A program made the position numbers and the translations under genes. Of a DNA stretch of 64,000 nucleotides, positions 18,752 through 27,247 are shown piece by piece. The notes beneath the pieces are model-generated. The model did not search any database and was not told the origin of the DNA. It was given only the letters and a program-made list of their open reading frames with translations. The number at the start of each line of letters is the position of its first letter. The first letter of the stretch is position 1. Source of the stretch: Alloactinosynnema sp. L-07 (GTDB taxonomy: Bacteria > Actinomycetota > Actinomycetes > Mycobacteriales > Pseudonocardiaceae); contig NZ_LN850107.1 in assembly GCF_900070365.1 (NCBI RefSeq), positions 4,030,001 through 4,094,000 on the forward strand, written 5' to 3'.

Positions 18752-18780
18752 GGGGTCCTTCCAGCTTCAAGGGGACCCCA
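18751..18780 (-). promoter_or_regulatory. Hairpin enclosing the hisD ribosome binding site
   Basis: On the minus strand TGGGGTCC (18780-18773) pairs perfectly with GGACCCCA (18758-18751). The loop of 14 bases carries GGAA, running into the stem as GGAAGGA, the likely SD. The last base of the stem is the A of the hisD ATG. It could limit translation initiation, or simply be a weak terminator for the upstream aminotransferase gene; it lacks a U tract. Confidence 0.45.
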
Positions 18781-18848
18781 CCAGGGTAAAGCGTGGACCG
18801 GGAGCGGTGACCTTCGCGGTACCGCAGGTCACAGCCTCAGGTCACGTC

Positions 18849-20021
18849 TCAGCGCAGCCCGGCCACCGCCTCGACCGCGGTGTCGATCTGCTCCGGGGAG
18901 ATGAAGTAGTGCGGCGAGGCCCGGACCAGCTCGGTGATCCCCCGCCGGGTCATGTCGTAGCGGGTCGAGGTCAGGCCGCTGACCGTCACCGTGATGTCCA
19001 TGGCGCGCAACTTGTCCCGAACGTCATCGGCCGACACCCCGTCCACCGTGAACGTGACGATCCCGCACTGTTGCGACCCGAGATCCCGCACCTGGACCCG
19101 AGGTATGGCCTCCAGCCCGGCGCGCAGTTGGGCCGCCCGCTCGGTCACCGCCGTGGCGATGGCCGGAATCCCCAGGTCAAGCGCGTATCGAGCGGACGCG
19201 ATCAGGCCGAGGCGGTCGGCGACGCTGCACTCCCACAGCTCGAAGACCCGGGCGTCCTGGCGCAGCGTGATCTCCGCGGTACCGGTCCACAGCGCGCCGT
19301 GCAGGTCGATCAGCCGGGGGTGGAGGCGGTCGCGGACCGAGCGGCGCACCACGAGCACGCCGGTCCCGCGCGGGCCGCGCAGCCACTTGCGGCCGGTCGC
19401 GCTGATGATGTCGACGCCCATGGCCTCGGCGGACACCGGGAGCTGGCCCATGGACTGACAGGCGTCGAGCAGGACAAGCGCGCCGACCTCGTGGGCCGCC
19501 GCGGCGACCTCGGCGACCGGGTTGACCAGGCCGCCGTTGGTCGGGACCTGGACCAGCGACACCAGCTTGACCCGCTCGTCGAGCATCCCCCGCAGGGCGT
19601 CCACGTCGAGTTCACCAGCGGCGTTCGACGGGATCGGCTCGACCGTCGCGCCGACCTCCGCGGCCCGGCGCAGCAATGGGATGGCGTTTCCGCCGTACTC
19701 GGCCTCGGTGGCCAGCAGGCGGTCGCCCGCGGCCAGTGGGATCGCGTCGAAGGCGGCCAGCCAGGAGCGGGTGGCGCTGTCGGTGAAGGCGACCTCGTCG
19801 GGCTCGCAGCCCAGCAGCTCGGCGAACACGCCGTAGCCCGCTTCGAGGTCGTCGAGGCGTTCGGCGCCCGCGCGGTAGCCGCCGACCTCCTCCTCGCGCC
19901 GCAGGTGGGCGACGACCTCGTCGACGACGGGGCGCGGGGACAGCGACGAGCCCGCGCTGTCGAGGAACACGCCGTCGGCGCTGCCCGGCGTGTCGGCGCG
20001 GACCGCGGCCAGATCGATCAT
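18849..20021 (-). CDS. Class V aminotransferase (cysteine desulfurase-like fold)
   Basis: A 390-residue PLP enzyme. The PLP lysine is in SATGRKWLRGPRGTG (about residues 209-223), the cofactor Asp in LLLDACQSMGQLP, and the N-terminus FLDSAGSSLSPRPVVDEV matches class V enzymes. It could be a C-S lyase of the EgtE kind, an isopenicillin-epimerase-like enzyme or a kynureninase relative; no other ergothioneine gene is nearby, so I do not assign egtE. The ATG at 20021 overlaps the stop of the upstream binding-protein gene (ATGA), so the two are co-translated. Confidence 0.85.
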   Translation of the reverse strand: MIDLAAVRADTPGSADGVFLDSAGSSLSPRPVVDEVVAHLRREEEVGGYRAGAERLDDLEAGYGVFAELLGCEPDEVAFTDSATRSWLAAFDAIPLAAGDRLLATEAEYGGNAIPLLRRAAEVGATVEPIPSNAAGELDVDALRGMLDERVKLVSLVQVPTNGGLVNPVAEVAAAAHEVGALVLLDACQSMGQLPVSAEAMGVDIISATGRKWLRGPRGTGVLVVRRSVRDRLHPRLIDLHGALWTGTAEITLRQDARVFELWECSVADRLGLIASARYALDLGIPAIATAVTERAAQLRAGLEAIPRVQVRDLGSQQCGIVTFTVDGVSADDVRDKLRAMDITVTVSGLTSTRYDMTRRGITELVRASPHYFISPEQIDTAVEAVAGLR

Positions 20022-21472
20022 CGAGGTGCCCAGGTCTGCAGGTTCCACCATGCCCCCCACGTGTGGTCTGTCCCCGTCGCGTCCACGACGGGCTGGTAGC
20101 CGTTCCAATTCTGTCGGATCACGTAGCTGTGGTCGGACTCGGCGAGCACCACCGCCGACGGCTCGTCGAGGTAGGCCCGTTGCACCGCCCGGAACGCGAC
20201 GGCACGCTGCGCGGGGTCGGTGACCGCCGCGGCGGCGGCCGTGCGGTCACCGAGCCAGGACAGTGCCCGACCCGGGTCGAGCGGGTCTCCAACCGCGGTC
20301 AACTCGGCCGTCGCGCCGGTCAGCGCGGCGCGCAGCGTCGGCCGAGGGGTGACTTTGACGCCGATCGCGGCGGCCGCGGCGGCGAACCCGGCGACCAGCT
20401 CCCGGTTGGCGATGTCGGCGACCGGGTAGGCGACGTCGAACTCGGCGACCACGCCGGACTTGCGGCGCACGCCGTCCAGGCCGGGCACCCAGCCCGCCAT
20501 GTCCAGGACGGCCTTGGCCCTGGGCACGTCGAACTCGAATCGGGCGCCGGGCTCGACGAACTCGGCCAGCGCGGTCGGCACCGGCAGCGACGTCGGCTTG
20601 CCCCGCCCGGCGAGCGCGGTGTCGACCAGCTTCCGGCGGTCGACGCAGAGGTTGAGCGCGAGCCGCATGGACGCGTCGCCCGTGACCGGGGAGATCGAGG
20701 GCAGGGTGACCACGCGGACGTCGGCGGCGCTGTGCCGGACCGTCGTGAACGCCGACGAGCCCTGGAACGACACGGCGAGGCGCGCGGGCAGGTCGGCCCC
20801 GTCGAGCTTGCCGTCGCGCAGCCGCTGGGCGCGGATCTCGTCGTCCGGCACGAACTCGACGGTCACCCGGGTGATCTTGGGAGCGCCGCCGCGGTGGTCG
20901 GGATAGGCCTTGAGCACCAGTGAGCGGCCCGGCTTCCAGCTCTCGACCTGGTAGGGCCCGGTGCCGACCGGCGCGTCGCCCGCCCGTTTGATGCCCAGGA
21001 CCAGCAGCGACGCGAATCCGGGGGTCGGCAGGGTCAGGTCGAACCGCACGGTCGCGCTGTCGAGTTGGTGGACCGCGGCCAGTGTCGAGAATCGGGACTT
21101 GAGCGCGCCCGCGAGCACCGCCTGATAGGTCGCGATGACGTCGGCGGCGCCGAACTTGGCCTTGTCGTGGAAGAAGACGTCGTCGCGCAGGACGATGGTC
21201 CACGCCTTCCCGTCGGCTGACGGCACTGGCAGCGCGGCGGCGAGCACGGGCCGCAGGGTGCCGCCGGGCTCGAGTTCGACCAGCCCGTCGTAGATCTTCG
21301 CCGCGCCGTACGGCGCGTAACCGGACAGCGGGTCGAGGGAGGCGGGCGCGACCGCGGTGGCGATCACCATCGACCGACCCTCGCGGTCGCCGGAGGCGGT
21401 CGGGGTAGGTTCGGCTGTGCACGCCGCCAACAGCCCCACCAGGGCTACGGCGACGGCGCGCGACAGGACCAC
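20018..21472 (-). CDS. ABC transporter substrate-binding lipoprotein, family 5 (peptide/nickel type)
   Basis: A 484-residue exported lipoprotein. The signal ends in a lipobox VGLLAAC, placing the lipidated Cys at about residue 17 if the GTG at 21472 is the start. SBP family 5 features include the DGLVELEPGGTLRPVLA strand, WTIVLRDDVFFHDKAKFGAADVIATYQAVL and GTGPYQVESWKPGRSLVLK. The family binds oligopeptides, nickel or opines outside the membrane. No permease or ATPase genes are adjacent; instead it is coupled to a PLP enzyme. It may therefore use a shared transporter or serve a sensing role (inference). The start is not certain. Confidence 0.85.
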   Translation of the reverse strand: MVLSRAVAVALVGLLAACTAEPTPTASGDREGRSMVIATAVAPASLDPLSGYAPYGAAKIYDGLVELEPGGTLRPVLAAALPVPSADGKAWTIVLRDDVFFHDKAKFGAADVIATYQAVLAGALKSRFSTLAAVHQLDSATVRFDLTLPTPGFASLLVLGIKRAGDAPVGTGPYQVESWKPGRSLVLKAYPDHRGGAPKITRVTVEFVPDDEIRAQRLRDGKLDGADLPARLAVSFQGSSAFTTVRHSAADVRVVTLPSISPVTGDASMRLALNLCVDRRKLVDTALAGRGKPTSLPVPTALAEFVEPGARFEFDVPRAKAVLDMAGWVPGLDGVRRKSGVVAEFDVAYPVADIANRELVAGFAAAAAAIGVKVTPRPTLRAALTGATAELTAVGDPLDPGRALSWLGDRTAAAAAVTDPAQRAVAFRAVQRAYLDEPSAVVLAESDHSYVIRQNWNGYQPVVDATGTDHTWGAWWNLQTWAPR

Positions 21473-21511
21473 GGCCTCGACAGTAGTGGCCGCGACTACG
21501 TAGGGGGGACT

Positions 21512-22285
21512 GTGCGACTCGGGCTTTGTCAGATCTCGGCGTCGGCCGACCCGGCCGCGAACCTCGACCTGATCCGGGCCGGTGTGGCGGAGGCGGCGGG
21601 CGCGGCGGTCGTGCTGTTCCCGGAGGCGACGATGTCCCGCTTCGGGGTCCCGCTGGGCCCGGTGGCCGAGCCGCTGGACGGCCCGTGGGCCACCGCCGTG
21701 CGGGAGATCGCGGACGCGGCCGGGGTGGTGATCGTCGCCGGGATGTTCACCCCGGCCGAGGACGGGCGGGTGCGCAACACCCTGCTGGTCACCGGCCGTG
21801 GCCACCACCTGGGCTACGACAAGATCCATCTGTTCGACGCGTTCGGCTTCAAGGAGTCGAAGACCGTCGCGCCCGGCGACACTCCCGTGGTCTTCACGGT
21901 CGACGAGGTCACCGTGGGCGTGGCGACCTGCTACGACGTCCGCTTCCCGGAGCTGTTCCGCAAGCTGGCCGACGAGGGCGCGAAGGCGATCCTCGTCGGC
22001 GCCAGCTGGGGCGCGGGCGAGGGCAAAGCCGAGCAGTGGGAATTACTGGTCCGTGCCCGCGCGTTGGACTCGACGTCGTGGGTCGTCGCCTGCGGCCAGG
22101 CCGACCCGGGCCCGACCACGGACACCGCGCCGCTGGGCATCGGGCACAGCCTGGTCGCCGACCCACGGGGCCGGGTGGTGGGGCGGTTGGGCGGGAAGCC
22201 GGAGACGCTGGTCGTCGACATCGACCCGGACCTGGCCGACACGACCAGGAAGACCATCCCGGTGCTGGCGAACCGCAGGCTGTAG
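21512..22285 (+). CDS. Carbon-nitrogen hydrolase (nitrilase superfamily)
   Basis: A 257-residue amidase with the full triad: Glu in VLFPEATMS, Lys in YDKIHLFDAFG, Cys in VATCYDVRFPELFR. The HLFDAFGFKESKTV loop is shared with the Nit2/deaminated-glutathione and omega-amidase groups. It should hydrolyse a small carboxamide in the cytoplasm. GTG start at 21512. Divergent from the binding lipoprotein with only 39 bases between starts, and 22 bases ahead of the LysE exporter gene. Confidence 0.9.
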   Translation: MRLGLCQISASADPAANLDLIRAGVAEAAGAAVVLFPEATMSRFGVPLGPVAEPLDGPWATAVREIADAAGVVIVAGMFTPAEDGRVRNTLLVTGRGHHLGYDKIHLFDAFGFKESKTVAPGDTPVVFTVDEVTVGVATCYDVRFPELFRKLADEGAKAILVGASWGAGEGKAEQWELLVRARALDSTSWVVACGQADPGPTTDTAPLGIGHSLVADPRGRVVGRLGGKPETLVVDIDPDLADTTRKTIPVLANRRL

Positions 22286-22307
22286 GTATCGAGAAACTGG
22301 GGGAATC

Positions 22308-22952
22308 GTGGTCACGGTAGGCGCGGTCGTCGGAATCAGCCTTATCGCGGTGGGGTTAGTGCTGACACCCGGGCCCAACATGATCTATCTGGTGTCCCGG
22401 TCGGTCGCGCAGGGTCGCCGCGCGGGCCTGATCTCGCTGACCGGCGTCGGCGCGGGCTTCCTGATCTACCTGGCCGCCGCGACGGCGGGCATGTCGGCGG
22501 TGTTCACCCACGTGCCACAGCTGTACCTCGCGCTGAAGATCGCGGGCGCGGCCTACCTGCTGTGGTTGGCCTGGCAGGCGATCCGCCCTGGCGGCGGGTC
22601 GCCGTTCACGCCGCGGGACCTGCCCGCGGACGGTACGCGCAAGCTGTTCACCATGGGCATGGTCACCAACCTGCTGAACCCGAAGATCGCGGTCCTCTAC
22701 GTCTCGCTGCTGCCCCAGTTCATCGACCCGGCCCTGGGCTCGGTCGCGACACAGAGCTTCCTGCTCGGCCTGATCCAGATCGCCATCGCGCTGACGGTCA
22801 ACGGGATGATCGTGCTGTTCGCCGGATCGGTGGGCACCTTCTTCACCCGCAAGCCGAACTGGCTGCGGTTCCAGCGGTACGCAACCGCGGCGGCCCTGAC
22901 GTGGTTCGCCGTGCGGGTGGCGACCGACAAGTCGAAGCCGTTGACGGCCTGA
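22308..22952 (+). CDS. LysE/RhtB-family amino acid exporter
   Basis: A 214-residue membrane protein with six hydrophobic segments. Family signatures are LTPGPNMIYLVSRSVAQGRRAGL in the first loop, LKIAGAAYLLWLAWQAIR, and FTMGMVTNLLNPKIAVLYVSLLPQF. GTG at 22308 follows GGGGGA. Family members export amino acids and homoserine lactones. The ATG of the DinB-like gene overlaps its stop, so the two are in one operon with the upstream amidase. Confidence 0.9.
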   Translation: MVTVGAVVGISLIAVGLVLTPGPNMIYLVSRSVAQGRRAGLISLTGVGAGFLIYLAAATAGMSAVFTHVPQLYLALKIAGAAYLLWLAWQAIRPGGGSPFTPRDLPADGTRKLFTMGMVTNLLNPKIAVLYVSLLPQFIDPALGSVATQSFLLGLIQIAIALTVNGMIVLFAGSVGTFFTRKPNWLRFQRYATAAALTWFAVRVATDKSKPLTA

Positions 22953-23487
22953 TGAGCAGGCGAGCCGAGATGTTCGTCCCGGCCGAGCGGGATCCCCGAC
23001 TCGGGGCGCCCGCCACCGGCGAGGAACGGGCGATGCTGCTGGGCTTCCTGCGGGTGCAGCGGTCGACGCTGGAGTTGAAGTGCGCGGGCCTGGGGCAGAA
23101 CTGGCGGCTCGGTCGGTCGAGCCGTCGACGCTGTCACTGCTCGGCTTGGTCCGCCACCTCGCCGACGTGGAGCGCCGCTGGTTCCGTCAGGTGCTCGCGG
23201 GCCAGGACGCGCCGCCGCGTTTCTCGTCGGCGGTCAACCCGGACGGCGACTTCGACGGCGCGACACCCGAGGCCGCCGAGGAGGCTTGGCAGGTGTGGCG
23301 CGACGAGGTCGCCTTCGCCGACCAGTTCGCGAGCGAAGCCCCGGACCTGGACGTGAGCGGCCACGACGACTGGCGTGGCGAGGTGTCACTGCGCTGGGTG
23401 CTGGTGCACTTGGTGGAGGAATACGCCCGCCACAACGGCCATGCGGACTTGCTCCGGGAACGAATCGACGGCGCTATCGGCGTCTAG
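22952..23487 (+). pseudogene. DinB/DUF664-family gene with a single-base frameshift
   Basis: The first part reads from ATG 22952 (RRAEMFVPAERDP ... LGFLRVQRSTLELKCAGL). The rest of the family is in another frame (AELAARSVEPSTLSLLGL, then VRHLADVERRWFRQVLAGQD, to DLLRERIDGAIGV). Adding one G to the G run at 23092-23095 restores a single 178-residue protein, normal for DUF664. Members have a four-helix DinB fold with metal ligands (His of VRHLADVERRWF; Glu/His of EEYARHNGHADLLRE) and include mycothiol S-transferases. The downstream half is well preserved, so the defect is recent or a sequencing error. The 3' end overlaps the P450 gene by 14 bases. Confidence 0.8.
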
Positions 23488-24769
23488 CAATGATCCGTGC
23501 GCCCTTGGCGGGCACCAGGGTGATGTTGCGTGAGCGGGCGGGCTCCGGTGGGCCGACGGGCTCGATGTCGTAGCGGACCAGGATCGCCCGCAGGGCCGAA
23601 GCCGCCTCCTGCAACGAGAAGCCAGCGCCAAGACACCGGCGGACCCCGCCGCCGAACGGGATCCAGGTCCCGGCCTCCGGCTGCGCGCCGACGAAGCGCT
23701 CCGGCCGAAAGTCCTGCGGCTCGGCGAAGTGGTCCGCGTCGACCTGGACCAGCCCGATCGACGGCGACACCACGGTCCCCTTGGGCAGCAGGTGGCCACG
23801 CACCACCGTCGGCTCGGTCAGCCTGCGGGCGACGCTGTAGATCACCGGCCGCAGCCGCATGGCCTCCTTGGTCACTGCCTGCAGGTACTCGTCGTCGCCT
23901 TGGTCGGCGGCCGCCTGGGCGGTTCGCAGGGCAGACGGGTTACGGGCCAGTTCGTGCAAGGCCCACGCCAGTGCCGTCGCGGTGGTCTCGTGTCCGGCCA
24001 ACAGCAGCGTCATCATGTGGTCGCGCAACTCGACCGCGGGCGCGTCCGGGTCCGCGTGGAGCAGGCGCGACAACACGTCGGTGCGATCGGCCAGGTCCTG
24101 CGTCCGGCGCTCGGCGATCTCCTCGTACAGCAGCACGTCGGCCGCGGCCAGGTTCTCACCGTTCTGCTTCCATGGGGAGAAGCGGTTGAGCTTCGGGTAG
24201 GTCCAGCCGAGCACGGCGACCGGGCCGATGTCGACGACCTTGGTGATCAGCGGTCGGAGCGCACGCAGGCGGTCGCCGTCGGCCATGCCGAAGACGACCC
24301 GCAAGATGATGTCGAGGGTCAGGTCGTTCATCAGCGGGTGGACCGCGAACGGCCGCCCGACCGGCCAGGTCTTGGCCGACTTCTCGGCCAGTTCGGTCAT
24401 CATGTCGCCGTAGCCGCGCAGGGCGGCGCCGTTGAAGGCGGGCATCAGGCGCTTGCGGGCCCGCAGGTGGGCGTCCTCGTCGAGGATGAGCACCGACTCG
24501 CGGCCCATCACCGGCGCCAGGATCGAGTTGCCCTCGCCCGCGTGGAAGACGTCGGTGGGGCCTGCGAACACCTCGCGGATGTCCTCCGGCCTGGACACGA
24601 CCACGACCGTGCGTCCGGCGGCGAGCCGAACGGTGAACGTGTCGCCGAAGCGGCGGCGCCAGATCGGGCCGAACCGGGCGCGGGACCGCATGAAGATGAT
24701 CGTCTGGACGAGCCGCGGCAGGCGCGGGCCGGGCGGCAGGGACTCCTGGACCGTGACGGCCGGGTTCAT
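23474..24769 (-). CDS. Cytochrome P450
   Basis: A 431-residue P450. The I-helix oxygen motif is LAGHETTATA, the ExxR is KEAMRLRP, and the heme-binding loop is FGGGVRRCLGAG. The ATG at 24769 follows GGAGG. There is no membrane anchor, so it is a soluble class I enzyme needing a ferredoxin and reductase, which are not adjacent. It resembles the CYP110/fatty-acid-hydroxylase-like branch more than CYP105/107, judged only by the FGGGVRRCLGAG loop and length. It is divergent from a TetR gene 73 bases away, which probably represses it. Confidence 0.93.
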   Translation of the reverse strand: MNPAVTVQESLPPGPRLPRLVQTIIFMRSRARFGPIWRRRFGDTFTVRLAAGRTVVVVSRPEDIREVFAGPTDVFHAGEGNSILAPVMGRESVLILDEDAHLRARKRLMPAFNGAALRGYGDMMTELAEKSAKTWPVGRPFAVHPLMNDLTLDIILRVVFGMADGDRLRALRPLITKVVDIGPVAVLGWTYPKLNRFSPWKQNGENLAAADVLLYEEIAERRTQDLADRTDVLSRLLHADPDAPAVELRDHMMTLLLAGHETTATALAWALHELARNPSALRTAQAAADQGDDEYLQAVTKEAMRLRPVIYSVARRLTEPTVVRGHLLPKGTVVSPSIGLVQVDADHFAEPQDFRPERFVGAQPEAGTWIPFGGGVRRCLGAGFSLQEAASALRAILVRYDIEPVGPPEPARSRNITLVPAKGARIIARRR

Positions 24770-24803
24770 GGCACCTCCGCGCGAGTGTGACCTACACCCC
24801 GAT

Positions 24804-24818
24804 TCATACACCCGTATA
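24804..24818. promoter_or_regulatory. Candidate TetR operator between P450 and tetR-type genes
   Basis: ATACACCCGTAT (24806-24817) is a dyad with arms ATAC and GTAT and a 4-base centre. It lies midway between the divergent starts, 25 bases before the regulator ATG and 36 bases before the P450 ATG. Such a position would let one bound dimer control both promoters. The assignment rests only on position and symmetry. Confidence 0.4.
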
Positions 24819-24842
24819 GATCCGCCCGGCAACTACGATCCG

Positions 24843-25430
24843 ATGGTGGGACATCGAGAGCAACTCCTCGCCGCGGCCAGGAAGCTGCTGGAGGACAAGG
24901 GCTACGCGCACATCACCGCCCGCGACCTGGTCGCCGAGTCGGCCACCAACCTGGCCTCGATCGGCTACCACTTCGGATCCAAAGCGGGCTTGCTCAACGA
25001 GGCGCTCGGGGTCGTCTTCGAGGAGTGGACCGACCAACTCGCCAAGGTCGCCCTGGCCGAACCGGACGCCACGCCCATCGCCCGCGCCCACCTGACCTGG
25101 GCCGCGGTGCTGCGCAACCTCGCCGACAACCGGATGCTCGTCCTCAGCTTCGCCGAGGCACTGGCCCAGGCCGAACGCGACCCCGCGCTGCGCGCCCAAC
25201 TCGCCGACCTGCAGGACCACACCCGCACCAGGGTCGCGGCGATCGTGGCCACGTCGTTCGGCCCCGAGGTCACCGCCGACGATCCGCGCTGCCGCGCCGT
25301 GGCCAGTTTCGTGCTCGCCGTGTGCGACGGCTTCGCCCTGCAATGGATGCTCGACCCGGTCCGCACCCCGCAGGCAGACGACCTGCTCCAAGGCCTCGCC
25401 GAACTCCTGGCGCGTTCCGCCCCGTTCTAG
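24843..25430 (+). CDS. TetR-family transcriptional regulator
   Basis: A 195-residue regulator. The N-terminal TetR DNA-binding domain reads HREQLLAAARKLLEDKGY, then ITARDLVAESATNLASIGYH (recognition helix) and FGSKAGLLNEAL. The C-terminal ligand domain is variable, with FAEALAQAERDP. Starts at the ATG at 24843. It is divergent from the P450 gene and lies 35 bases ahead of a SnoaL-like gene preceded by two tandem palindromes. It most likely represses one or both neighbours and responds to the P450 substrate (inference). Confidence 0.9.
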   Translation: MVGHREQLLAAARKLLEDKGYAHITARDLVAESATNLASIGYHFGSKAGLLNEALGVVFEEWTDQLAKVALAEPDATPIARAHLTWAAVLRNLADNRMLVLSFAEALAQAERDPALRAQLADLQDHTRTRVAAIVATSFGPEVTADDPRCRAVASFVLAVCDGFALQWMLDPVRTPQADDLLQGLAELLARSAPF

Positions 25431-25453
25431 TACAGTGTACGGTACAGCGTACG
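25430..25453 (+). promoter_or_regulatory. Tandem 12-base palindromic repeats before the SnoaL-like gene
   Basis: GTACAGTGTACG (25430-25441) is followed directly by GTACAGCGTACG (25442-25453). The first 11 bases of each unit are palindromic or nearly so (GTACA-N-TGTAC). The array begins on the last base of the TetR stop codon and ends 12 bases before the next GTG. Two helically phased palindromes are typical of a TetR-type operator binding two dimers. Confidence 0.55.
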
Positions 25454-25465
25454 AGAGGGGTGTTC

Positions 25466-25891
25466 GTGTACGAACCAACAGAGTCCGAACTGGCGAGCCT
25501 GCGCGACTGGTTCACCACGTACGACGCGTTGGCCGCGAAGGGCGCGGTCGAGGAGATGGCCGACCTCGCGGTCTTCCCGATGAACCTGGCCACCGACGTC
25601 TCCGGCGGCCACGCCGCGGTGACCCAGTGGAACCGGGAGCAGTACGTGGCGGCCATGGCCGAGGTGATGGGCGGGGGCACCGCCGAACTGGAGATGACCT
25701 CCGAGCGCACGCCCCACTTCCTCACCGAGAACCTGGCCGTGGTCGTCAGCGAGGCGACGATGACGGTGGGTGGTGAGGTGCAGCGGATGACCTACGCCGA
25801 CCTGATGGTCCGCACGGCCGACGGCTGGGCCTTCCAGTCGATGATCCAGGGCGGCTGGGGCGCCGACTGGCCGCAGGCTAAACGCGGTTAG
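25466..25891 (+). CDS. SnoaL/DUF4440-like small protein
   Basis: A 141-residue protein with an NTF2-like pattern: an N-terminal helix (ASLRDWFTTYDALAAKGAVEEMADLA), central beta strands (TAELEMTSERTPHFLTENLAVVVSEATMTV) and a final strand-turn (GWAFQSMIQGGWG). Such folds serve as small-molecule binders, cyclases or isomerases, often beside P450s. The GTG at 25466 is preceded by GAGAGGGG. Ends with a 14-base overlap with the convergent membrane protein gene. Function not assignable from sequence. Confidence 0.7.
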   Translation: MYEPTESELASLRDWFTTYDALAAKGAVEEMADLAVFPMNLATDVSGGHAAVTQWNREQYVAAMAEVMGGGTAELEMTSERTPHFLTENLAVVVSEATMTVGGEVQRMTYADLMVRTADGWAFQSMIQGGWGADWPQAKRG

Positions 25892-26348
25892 CCCGGTGGG
25901 CGCCGTCCGGCACTCTGCGGACGGCGCCCGACCGCAGGACCAGCACGAGGATGCCCAGCGAGACCACCCCGAAGAACACAGCGGCGCCCAGCAGGAACGG
26001 GGTCAGCGGCGCCTCGGCCGGGTCGGGGGCGATGACGAACACCGCGAACGCCATGTAGAGCACACTGATGCCCGCCGAGAGCAGGGCACCGAGGACCAGC
26101 GGAGTCCGGCCGCGGTCGAACAGCAGCCGGGCGGCCCCGATGATCAGCATGGCCGCCGCGCCGACCTCGGCGACGAGCAGCAGCAGCATCGGGTGCCACG
26201 GCTGGGCCAGCAGCGCCGAGCCGGGAAAGACCGGCGCGGCGATCAGCGTCATTCCGGCCTCGACCACCGCGAGCGCGGCCGCGGCCTTGACCACACCTGG
26301 CCGCAAGTCGAGCTGGCTGTCGTCGCGCAGCAAGGAAAGCACGTGCAC
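25878..26348 (-). CDS. Four-segment membrane protein (156 aa)
   Basis: Four hydrophobic stretches are visible (about residues 20-40, 53-72, 83-106 and 118-138), flanked by polar ends, with the C-terminus basic (RRVPDGAHRANRV). There is no transporter or enzyme motif, and no lipoprotein signal. The start is a GTG at 26348; a second GTG two codons in is equally possible. It is not clearly part of the nad operon, whose last gene ends 59 bases away on the same strand upstream. I do not recognise the family. Confidence 0.7.
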   Translation of the reverse strand: MHVLSLLRDDSQLDLRPGVVKAAAALAVVEAGMTLIAAPVFPGSALLAQPWHPMLLLLVAEVGAAAMLIIGAARLLFDRGRTPLVLGALLSAGISVLYMAFAVFVIAPDPAEAPLTPFLLGAAVFFGVVSLGILVLVLRSGAVRRVPDGAHRANRV

Positions 26349-26407
26349 TCCCGGACCGTTGGCGGATTACCCCTTACTCATCGCCGCAGGCCGCCAGATC
26401 GTGTCAG

Positions 26408-27247
26408 TCAGTGACTAAGATCCATCCCCAGGTCCAGTGCGGGCGACGAATGGGTCAACGCGCCGACCGCCAGGTAGTCGACACCCGTGGCCGCGTACTC
26501 GCGGGCCACCTCCAAAGTCAGACCGCCGGATGCCTCCAGCTTCGTAGCTGTCCCCCGCACCCGCTCGACGGCCCGCGCGCAGTCGGCCGCGGTGAAGTTG
26601 TCGAGCAAGACCAGTTCCACGCCCTCGGCCAGCGCCTCGTCCAGCTGGGCCAGGCTGTCGACCTCGACCTCGAGGAACAGCTCCGGCGCGTGCGCCTTGG
26701 CCGCGGCGATCGCCTTGGTGACCGAGCCCGCCGCGACGACGTGGTTGTCCTTGATCAGGATCGCGTCGCCGAGGCCGAGGCGGTGGTTGACGCCGCCGCC
26801 GCAGCGCACGGCGTACTTCTCCAGCAGCCGCAGGCCGGGCAGGGTCTTGCGGGAGTCGCGCACCGCGGCACCCGTGCCCGCCAGCTCCCGCACCCACGCG
26901 GCGGTCGCCGTGGCGATGCCCGACAGGTGGCAGATCAGGTTCAGCGCGGTCCGCTCGGCGGTCAGCAGCGCCCGGGTGTTGCCGCGCACGACCAGCGCGG
27001 GCTGTCCGACCACGGCCGCGTCCCCGTCGGCCAGCGCCGACACCACGGTCAGATCCGGCACGACGGCGGCGAACACGGCCTCGGCGACCGGGACGCCCGC
27101 CAGCACGCCCGGCTTGCGCGGGGTCAGCGCCGCGACCGCCACCGCGTCCGCGGCCACCGTGGCCTCGGTCGTGGCGTCCGGGCCATAGCGCAGGTCCTCG
27201 GCGAGCGCGGTGCGGATGACCCGCCGCAGGTCCTCCTGGTCGATCAC
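26408..27247 (-). CDS. nadC: Nicotinate-nucleotide pyrophosphorylase (carboxylating), quinolinate phosphoribosyltransferase
   Basis: A 279-residue enzyme. Family motifs are RDSRKTLPGLRLLEKYAVRCGGG with the PRPP/quinolinate-binding basic residues, HRLGLGDAILIKDNH, EVEVDSLAQLDEAL and LEASGGLTLE. It converts quinolinate and PRPP to nicotinate mononucleotide, the third step of NAD synthesis from aspartate. The GTG start overlaps the nadB stop (GTGA), so it is the last gene of the nadABC operon. Confidence 0.96.
   Translation of the reverse strand: MIDQEDLRRVIRTALAEDLRYGPDATTEATVAADAVAVAALTPRKPGVLAGVPVAEAVFAAVVPDLTVVSALADGDAAVVGQPALVVRGNTRALLTAERTALNLICHLSGIATATAAWVRELAGTGAAVRDSRKTLPGLRLLEKYAVRCGGGVNHRLGLGDAILIKDNHVVAAGSVTKAIAAAKAHAPELFLEVEVDSLAQLDEALAEGVELVLLDNFTAADCARAVERVRGTATKLEASGGLTLEVAREYAATGVDYLAVGALTHSSPALDLGMDLSH

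Noticed and set aside
18752..18848. Histidine leader peptide upstream of hisD
   Set aside because: Frames in this stretch contain no run of His codons and no terminator with a U tract.
18849..20021. EgtE of ergothioneine synthesis
   Set aside because: Fold and length fit, but no egtA, egtB, egtC or egtD neighbour is present, so only the class V assignment is kept.
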